7,530 bases of DNA from Bdellovibrionales bacterium. Its GTDB lineage: Bacteria; Bdellovibrionota; Bacteriovoracia; Bacteriovoracales; Bacteriovoracaceae. The position numbers and the translations under genes are program-made. Shown piece by piece: positions 1 through 5,074 of the stretch. The first letter of the stretch is position 1; each line of letters starts with the position of its first letter. The stretch lies in the NCBI GenBank assembly GCA_030633015.1, contig DAOVTR010000071.1:1-7530 (forward strand), in the 5' to 3' direction. The notes below the pieces were generated by a model that was not told the DNA's origin, searched no databases, and was given only the letters and a program-made list of their open reading frames with translations.

Positions 1-9
1 AAAAATTGA

Positions 10-165
10 CGTATAGAGGCCAAGATCAACTATGCGTTTTTAGATCTAACTGAAATTATATCAGTAACATTAATAAATAAAGATACATTGATATATATTA
101 GAAGTTTTGAAAGTTTAATTTATGCGGAAAAGACGACAGTAACTTTGGTTTTAGAACGTTTTTAA
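10..165 (+). pseudogene. Possible C-terminal fragment of an unidentified plus-strand gene, preceded by in-frame TGA
   Basis: The plus strand is open for 51 codons from 10 to a TAA at 163-165. The translation looks protein-like, with alternating hydrophobic and polar stretches such as INYAFLDLTEIISVTLIN and ending in TLVLERF. Its stop overlaps the TAA of the radical SAM gene on the other strand (162-164), the usual geometry of convergent neighbours in compact genomes. There is no ATG or GTG in the frame (only TTG at 88 and 145), and an in-frame TGA lies at 7-9, so no intact gene can be read as it stands. It could be the tail of a frameshifted gene (plus frame 3 stays open until 51-53), a gene with a recoded TGA, or a chance open frame in AT-rich DNA. 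I recognise no family. Confidence that it is coding-derived is low. Confidence 0.3.
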
Positions 166-1604
166 TTTCTTAAAAACTTTGGAATAGTCCGACCAGGTTT
201 TCTCATATAATCTTGTTTAATAGTTTCTTTATAATCTTCATGAGTTAAATTCGTATTTTTAAAATATTCAAAAAGCATTTTGGCTTGATTTTCAAGGGAG
301 ATTTCATGAGTTCTTCCAAGTTTTTCATATAACCAATTAGAAAATGATAAAAATTCATGAAAAGGCGAAAAAACACCTAAGAGAATATTAAGAGAGTTAT
401 TAAAATTATGAGAGTTGTAATACAGGTCCCAATATCTTGCAAATCTTTTTAATTGGGATAATTGTTCAAAATTAATTGTGCTATTTTGTAGTATTTCATA
501 AGGAGGATTTGGATTATAAATCATACTAAATATTTTTGTATGTTTATCTATTGATGCACCTTTTAATCTTTTTAAAATGCCTACTTGAATTTCATTCGGG
601 CCATAGGCCAGTAGTCTGTTAAATCCATGGGATATACTTCTGAGGTCTTCACCAGGGAGCCCTATAATTAAATCAGTATGAAGGTGAGCAGAGGTTTTAT
701 TTATTAGGAAGTTTAGATTTTCATCAGCTTTATCAAAATCATATTTTCTATCTATCCTTTCACATATTTCTGGATTGAATGATTGAAACCCAATTTCAAA
801 TTGTATTGTTTCTGCAGGAAATTTTAATATTAGATTTTTCATCTCTTTTGAAAGTGTTTCAGGAACAATTTCAAAGTGGATCATAAAATGATTTTCATTT
901 TTTTCTAGAAAAAAATTCATGACTTTCAAATACTCAATGGTAGGAAGATTAAAAGTTCTATCTACAAATTTAAAACGTCTCGCTCCTTTTTCCCAAAGTT
1001 TATTTATCTCTTTTAAAACAAGGTCAATATCAAATTTTTTAACAGATTTTGTATTTGAAGAGAGGCAAAATTGACATAAGTATGGACAACCTCGCGAGGT
1101 TTCAACGTAGATAAATTTATTATCAATGTCTTCCTTTGAGTAATATTCATATGGTAGAATAATTTTTGATAAATCATCAATAAATCCATCAATTACTTTT
1201 GGAATTTTTTGATTTTTATTTATAATCTTTTTGAAAAGTGTATAAAATTCAAGGTCAGCTTCACCGGTAATAATATGGTCTGCATATTTATATATTGTAG
1301 TATCCTCATACCCATAACTAATTTCAGGGCCCGCTAATATAATTTTTATCTTAGGATTCACTATTTTTATGATAGATAAGATCTCCGTAATTTGATTAAT
1401 GTTCCAAATATATACTCCAAATCCAATGATATCAGGAGAAAGGAGTAGGATCTTTTGCGCTAACTCAATAGGACTGTCTTTTATGTTGTATTCAACAATA
1501 TTTGTCTGTTCTTGTAACTCGGCCATATTGGCGTAGATATATCTAATCCCAAGAGAGGGATGAATATAGCGTGCATTTAATGTAGATAAGATGATTGAGC
1601 TCAT
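162..1604 (-). CDS. B12-binding domain radical SAM protein with DUF4080-type C-terminus
   Basis: A 480-residue predicted cytoplasmic iron-sulfur enzyme. Residues 1-125 look like the cobalamin-binding-like Rossmann domain of B12-binding radical SAM proteins: the opening STLNARYIHPSLGIRYIYAN is characteristic, followed by SPDIIGFGVYIWN and ILAGPEISYG. I see no DxHxxG cobalamin-ligand motif, so cobalamin binding is uncertain. The radical SAM core follows, with SRGCPYLCQFC supplying the CxxxCxxC cluster ligands Cys173, Cys177 and Cys180. DLIIGLPGED near residues 312-321 is the later conserved core segment. The last roughly 120 residues resemble the DUF4080 region attached to this subgroup. Length and architecture are normal for the family and the gene looks intact. 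The substrate is unknown; related proteins modify various small molecules or RNA. The ATG at 1604 has no Shine-Dalgarno sequence, but a promoter-like pair lies just upstream and may give a very short leader. It lies 74 nt downstream of the uridylyltransferase-like gene on the same strand. Confidence 0.88.
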   Translation of the reverse strand: MSSIILSTLNARYIHPSLGIRYIYANMAELQEQTNIVEYNIKDSPIELAQKILLLSPDIIGFGVYIWNINQITEILSIIKIVNPKIKIILAGPEISYGYEDTTIYKYADHIITGEADLEFYTLFKKIINKNQKIPKVIDGFIDDLSKIILPYEYYSKEDIDNKFIYVETSRGCPYLCQFCLSSNTKSVKKFDIDLVLKEINKLWEKGARRFKFVDRTFNLPTIEYLKVMNFFLEKNENHFMIHFEIVPETLSKEMKNLILKFPAETIQFEIGFQSFNPEICERIDRKYDFDKADENLNFLINKTSAHLHTDLIIGLPGEDLRSISHGFNRLLAYGPNEIQVGILKRLKGASIDKHTKIFSMIYNPNPPYEILQNSTINFEQLSQLKRFARYWDLYYNSHNFNNSLNILLGVFSPFHEFLSFSNWLYEKLGRTHEISLENQAKMLFEYFKNTNLTHEDYKETIKQDYMRKPGRTIPKFLRN

Positions 1605-1615
1605 TTAGAATGTTG

Positions 1616-1644
1616 ATATTAGATAATTAAATTATACTTGGCAA
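1616..1644 (-). promoter_or_regulatory. Candidate sigma-70-type promoter for the radical SAM gene
   Basis: On the minus strand TTGCCA (1644-1639, five of six matches to TTGACA) is followed after 17 nt by TAATAT (1621-1616). Only 11 nt separate that -10 from the ATG at 1604, so transcription would start within a few bases of the start codon. That suits the absence of a ribosome binding site. A perfect TATAAT lies within the same stretch (1636-1631) with only a weak -35, and would give a leader of about 20 nt. Either is plausible; AT-rich spacers often give false matches. Confidence 0.4.
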
Positions 1645-1678
1645 TAATAAGATTAAAATTTATTTATTAAGTAAAATA

Positions 1679-2995
1679 TTATTGAAAAACTTTAATACTT
1701 GCTTTTAAACAAGTGTTTAATGCCTTAGTCGCCTTGAGCTCACTATAGTTTTGAAGAAAAGACTTAAAGTTAGTTTTGACTCTTTTGTTCCAAATCGAGA
1801 TTCGCTTATCAATTTCACCTTGTCCTTCTTGTGCAAGTCTATCTAAATCTTTTGATCCTGTAAAAAAATAATCTTTTTCTGGGCCAATCGCTACCGCAGA
1901 GACAATATCAGGATGTTTACCAATGTCAGAAAGTGATACTTTAGGAAGATAATAAGTCTTTCCATCGTAATTTTTTTTCTCAAAAGGTACGGGAAGATCT
2001 TTATAAAAATCTTCTTTTAAAGCATTTCCTGTCATAACAACGCTATTTGAGTTTAAAGTTGGAGCTCGTTTTAAAATTTCATCAGGGACTTCAATACCTT
2101 CGAGAGGAATTATTCTTTTTTTCCCATTTTCTGTTACCCAATAAGCACTTCCTCCAGATGCCTGGGTTGGTACATGAACCTGTAGTAGATCTGGATTTCC
2201 AGCTTCAATACTTGCGGCTACAACCTCAAGATAATTTACATCAAAATCTATATTCGAAAATATAACTCTGGTTTCATCAGTGAGGTTAATTATTTTATCT
2301 GCACCAGATCTTTTTAAAGTAGGAATGAGTTCGCCAGCACCCAGGTTTCGCATTCGGTCCTCAGTAAGTTTTCCACCCTCATCTAAGACGGGAAGAAGAG
2401 TTGATTGCGCCATAATGGTAATATTATTCCCAGCAAGATATTTTTCAATTGCTTTTTTAATAGGTTTAGAAAGATTTTTGTTTTTTAATAATCTGTCTTT
2501 CATAGTTTCAAGTGCATTAATTCCATGAGCTAAGTTTTCTTCTCCGGTCCATAGAATATTTTTAATTGGAGTTCCAATAAATTGCGATTCAATTGCTATT
2601 CGAATTACTTTAGCATCTAAAAAAGCTATATCACGTGCAATTTGAACCATGCCTTTACCACCAGGAGGATTACCTAGGCGAGCTGCGTTGCCAACAATAG
2701 AATCAACAACAACAACTTTCCCTTCTTCAAATAATTGTTTAGATTTTTTTAAGCTGTCTTCTGAAAGTCCTTCAAGATCAATAAAGTCCGTCATCTTTAA
2801 AGGTTCAATTTTATCTGCTTGGTAGGTTTTTCCAGTCCCTTGAGAAAACTTGCCCTCTAGCCATTTTGCTTCAGTTGTTGAGCTGTCTTTTTTTTCAAAT
2901 CCATTGTTGGGCGCAAAATTATATGGTTGAGCCCACGAGATAGAAATTATAAAAAGTGATAAGACTATTAAAGGAATACTTTTTCTAAAGAACAT
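1679..2995 (-). CDS. Exported UTP-glucose-1-phosphate uridylyltransferase-like (UDPGP family) protein
   Basis: A 438-residue protein. I place the start at the ATG at 2995 because AAAGAGAG lies 5 nt upstream and a clean signal peptide follows at once: a short basic start, a hydrophobic stretch, and ISWA before a likely cleavage after Ala22. A TTG at 3016 in frame would add seven residues. The mature part looks like a distant UDPGP family (PF01704) nucleotidyltransferase of the GT-A fold. GNAARLG then GGKGM (102-116) sits where family members have the GGLGTxxG...PK loop. IAFLDAKV (123-130) matches the following FLDL helix, QSTLLPVLDEGG (197-208) the substrate segment, GAGELIPTL (219-227) the GxHGDxYPAL motif, and FSNIDF (246-251) the SNxDN metal site. 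The nucleotide loop and the HG motif are altered, so activity is doubtful. A secretion signal is unusual for an enzyme that needs UTP. It may be a periplasmic or surface protein with a reused fold. Family assignment rests on motif order only. Confidence 0.6.
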   Translation of the reverse strand: MFFRKSIPLIVLSLFIISISWAQPYNFAPNNGFEKKDSSTTEAKWLEGKFSQGTGKTYQADKIEPLKMTDFIDLEGLSEDSLKKSKQLFEEGKVVVVDSIVGNAARLGNPPGGKGMVQIARDIAFLDAKVIRIAIESQFIGTPIKNILWTGEENLAHGINALETMKDRLLKNKNLSKPIKKAIEKYLAGNNITIMAQSTLLPVLDEGGKLTEDRMRNLGAGELIPTLKRSGADKIINLTDETRVIFSNIDFDVNYLEVVAASIEAGNPDLLQVHVPTQASGGSAYWVTENGKKRIIPLEGIEVPDEILKRAPTLNSNSVVMTGNALKEDFYKDLPVPFEKKNYDGKTYYLPKVSLSDIGKHPDIVSAVAIGPEKDYFFTGSKDLDRLAQEGQGEIDKRISIWNKRVKTNFKSFLQNYSELKATKALNTCLKASIKVFQ

Positions 2996-3008
2996 ATAAT
3001 CTCTCTTT
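2996..3008 (-). promoter_or_regulatory. Ribosome binding site deciding the ATG start of the UDPGP-like gene
   Basis: On the minus strand AAAGAGAG (AGAGAG at 3006-3001) lies 5 nt upstream of the ATG at 2995. It also lies inside the first codons of the longer TTG-start reading (from 3016). This favours the ATG, which puts the signal peptide at the extreme N-terminus. Confidence 0.55.
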
Positions 3009-3036
3009 GTTGACAAATTCTATAAACTTATCGGCT

Positions 3037-3064
3037 ATTTTAGTAAAATATTGATATAATGCAA
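3037..3064 (-). promoter_or_regulatory. Weak candidate promoter for the UDPGP-like gene
   Basis: On the minus strand TTGCAT (3064-3059) and TAAAAT (3042-3037) are 16 nt apart, which would put transcription start near 3030 and give a leader of about 35 nt. The -10 lies inside a perfect palindrome, ATTTTAGTAAAAT (3037-3049), that could be an operator or simply AT-rich chance. The 227-nt gap upstream of this gene makes a separate promoter likely; this particular pair is only a modest match. Confidence 0.3.
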
Positions 3065-3171
3065 TAATGTTTGAAGAAATTACTTTGGTAAATTTATGAG
3101 GTGGTAAATATTGTATTATTTATTTAGCAATTAATCATTGATTAGCATAATTTTTACAATATTAAGGAGGG

Positions 3172-3202
3172 AACACTAGCAAGAAGAGGTCCTGCCAGCA
3201 TT
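3172..3202 (-). other. 13-bp G:U-containing RNA hairpin after the DUF4405 gene
   Basis: In the minus-strand transcript AATGCTGGCAGGA (3202-3190) pairs along its full length with TCTTGCTAGTGTT (3184-3172) around a five-base CCTCT loop. Four of the 13 pairs are G:U, so the fold is good in this RNA and interrupted by mismatches in the opposite transcript. It begins 20 nt after the DUF4405 stop. No U-run follows (next is CCCTCCTTAATATT), so it is not a standard intrinsic terminator. It could end or stabilise the upstream mRNA 3' end, or regulate the next gene. Confidence 0.45.
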
Positions 3203-3222
3203 ACAAAAACAGTCACTGCTCA

Positions 3223-4104
3223 TTAACGATTAAGAATAAAATTATTAAGCAGTATTATTTTTGCAATATCTAGAGGAGCAACCTTATTTTCTTCAGATAG
3301 TTGTTTGATTTTTTGATCGAACCTTAAATCTAGGTTGTTATTTTTTAAATTTTTCTTTACAGTTGATTTCTCTAAATTATAGGTTTTAATAAAAAAGTTA
3401 ATATCTTTATTTCCCATACCTGTTCCCGTTAGGTTTTCTTCGATCCACTCTAATGTATAGTTCGCTTGAGGTTGTTTGGCCTCAGTCGTTTGCAGATGTT
3501 TAATAAAAATATAAAGCTGCATTGGTGAAGTATCATTATTCAGTGCAATTTGGCCCATAGATTCAGTTGTTTTTTCAAATTTAATATTATTATTTTTTAA
3601 AATATTAACAGCCATTTTCAGATTGATTTTTTGTTTAGAACAAAATGATTTTAATGAGAGTTGTTCAGCATGCCCTACGGGTGGTTCGTAATCTTCGCTT
3701 ACAATCCAAGTATCACTCATGTATTCGCTAAAGAGATATATATAATTAAAAGGTGGTGTTCTATAGATTGCAAATATAACAATTAAAATAGAAATAGTTG
3801 TAGATATTATAAGTTCATATTTTAAATTAATTGTCTGAGTTGTTTTTTTTCTAATATAATTTATTAACGGTTTCCAGTTAAAATAAATATGAAAAAAACC
3901 AGCGATCATAAATTGAAAACTTGAAAGAGTGTGGATATCTCCCCAGTGAGTTTTTGATAGCCCCAGTAGAGTCCAGTTCGTCCAATAAGCAATTTTCCCT
4001 TGTGGTACTAACAGTAGCATCAATCCAGTAACAGTCATTATGATAAATGATAAGGTAACTAGAAATGAAGTAAATCCTCTTGAATTAAATTTCCTACTGC
4101 TCAT
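3223..4104 (-). CDS. DUF4405 membrane protein with two C-terminal helical repeats
   Basis: A 293-residue inner-membrane protein. Residues 13-33, 58-77 and 98-114 are hydrophobic and predicted to span the membrane. The first two, with the KTHWGDIHTLSS and FFHIYFNWKPL motifs, match DUF4405, a four-helix cytochrome b-like family. His53, His58 and His72 are candidate haem ligands, by analogy only. After the membrane part comes PPVGHAEQLSLKSFC (141-155), then two related soluble modules. One runs about 145-200 and ends TSPMQLYIFIK; the second runs about 222-291, opens GTGMGNKDINFF and ends APLDIAKIILL. Each reads as helix, basic helix, short linker, then a (T/A)(S/P)-x-(D/Q)-(I/L) helix. This is the tail seen on many deltaproteobacterial DUF4405 proteins. 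The start has a good GGAGA (4115-4111) seven nt upstream. It follows the CDF gene by 67 nt and may share its transcript. The role is unknown, probably redox or metal related. Confidence 0.75.
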   Translation of the reverse strand: MSSRKFNSRGFTSFLVTLSFIIMTVTGLMLLLVPQGKIAYWTNWTLLGLSKTHWGDIHTLSSFQFMIAGFFHIYFNWKPLINYIRKKTTQTINLKYELIISTTISILIVIFAIYRTPPFNYIYLFSEYMSDTWIVSEDYEPPVGHAEQLSLKSFCSKQKINLKMAVNILKNNNIKFEKTTESMGQIALNNDTSPMQLYIFIKHLQTTEAKQPQANYTLEWIEENLTGTGMGNKDINFFIKTYNLEKSTVKKNLKNNNLDLRFDQKIKQLSEENKVAPLDIAKIILLNNFILNR

Positions 4105-4110
4105 AATAAA

Positions 4111-4115
4111 TCTCC
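4111..4115 (-). promoter_or_regulatory. Ribosome binding site of the DUF4405 gene
   Basis: GGAGA on the minus strand, seven nt upstream of the ATG at 4104. It is the clearest Shine-Dalgarno sequence in the window and fixes this start. Confidence 0.6.
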
Positions 4116-4171
4116 ATACTAAAAATATTTAATAGGAATCTTATATAATAAAAAATAAATATACAATGATT

Positions 4172-5065
4172 TTAATAGGGTTCGATATGAATAATTACAT
4201 CGATAATATTAGGCCCTTTATTTAATAAAATATTTGTTACATTCTCAGAAATATCATGGCCATCTTTTACTGTTAGATTGGGATCAACAAGGATGTGCAT
4301 ATCTACATGATATCCATTCCCAACTTTTCGAGTTCTAATGGCATGAGCATCCTTTACTCCCTCAACACTAGAAGCTATATGTTTAATGCTGTCACATGCT
4401 TGTTGGTCAGCACCATGATCACTTAGTTCATTCAGAGCTGGTTTTAAAATATTAAATGATACTTTAAATATAAAAATTGAGACAATGACAGCTCCAATAT
4501 TATCTACAAATGCTAGATTTGGGAAATATATAGCAACTATAACTGCGATGATGACTGGAATAGATGACAACGCATCAGATCGGTGATGCCATGCATTTGC
4601 AATTAGGGCAGAAGATCTAATTTTTTTACCAGTTTTAATTGTAATTTGATATACAAACTCTTTTAAAATTATGGTCAGAACAGATCCTAAGAGGGCAATT
4701 TTTTTAGGAATCTCATTATTACCATCTTGAATATTCGTGATGGAATTGTAGATTAATAGTAATGCAACAAAAAACAAAATGATTGAGATGCTAATGGTGA
4801 AAAGAGCTTCAATTCGGCGGTGGCCATATGGGTGGTTTTCATCAGGAGGAGCAAGCCAAAAATTAACTCCAAGTAAAATTGAAAGATCAGTAATCATGTC
4901 AGAAAGGCTATGAAACCCATCAGCAATCACTGCTTGACTATTTCCAAGGATGCCAACAATTAATTTTGTAGAAGTGAGGATCAAATTTATTAAAAGACCA
5001 AGTAGTGTAACTCGCTTGGTTTCATGGTTTTGAAAATGATGACTTTTTTGATTTATAACATTCAT
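4172..5065 (-). CDS. Cation diffusion facilitator (CDF) family divalent metal transporter
   Basis: A 297-residue inner-membrane metal/proton antiporter, probably exporting zinc or a similar divalent ion. The CDF signature is clear. The first membrane metal site lies in ADGFHSLSDMITD (His52 and Asp56) and the second in NAWHHRSDALSS (His160 and Asp164). This His-Asp/His-Asp arrangement is typical of zinc-transporting CDFs, whereas Mn transporters usually have Asp-xxx-Asp. PYGHRRIEAL (79-88) is the conserved cytoplasmic loop. About six hydrophobic segments fill residues 19-210. The C-terminal ferredoxin-like dimerisation domain (about 215-297) keeps the usual histidines and acids in HVDMHILVD, KDGHDIS and IIHIEPY. 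Length is standard and the gene appears intact. The ATG lies nine nt after the stop of the coiled-coil gene with no good ribosome binding site, which suggests translational coupling. Family is certain; the metal is inferred. Confidence 0.93.
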   Translation of the reverse strand: MNVINQKSHHFQNHETKRVTLLGLLINLILTSTKLIVGILGNSQAVIADGFHSLSDMITDLSILLGVNFWLAPPDENHPYGHRRIEALFTISISIILFFVALLLIYNSITNIQDGNNEIPKKIALLGSVLTIILKEFVYQITIKTGKKIRSSALIANAWHHRSDALSSIPVIIAVIVAIYFPNLAFVDNIGAVIVSIFIFKVSFNILKPALNELSDHGADQQACDSIKHIASSVEGVKDAHAIRTRKVGNGYHVDMHILVDPNLTVKDGHDISENVTNILLNKGPNIIDVIIHIEPY

Positions 5066-5074
5066 ATATCAATT

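Noticed and set aside
6..36. TTGACG...TATGCG as a plus-strand promoter
   Set aside because: The spacing is 19 nt, the -10 is poor, and no plus-strand gene starts downstream.
158..177. Perfect 8-bp inverted repeat GTTTTTAA-TTTC-TTAAAAAC at the end of the radical SAM gene as a terminator
   Set aside because: Only one G:C pair per arm, so the hairpin would be very weak. It overlaps codons and has no clear U-tract context.
2047..2528. Two plus-strand open frames (2047-2265 and 2280-2528)
   Set aside because: They lie entirely inside the minus-strand UDPGP-like gene, have no ribosome binding site and look like antisense shadows.
3132..3144. 13-bp palindrome TAATCATTGATTA as an operator
   Set aside because: Short and AT-only apart from one pair, single copy, and about 70 nt upstream of the candidate promoter. 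Chance is likely in this composition.
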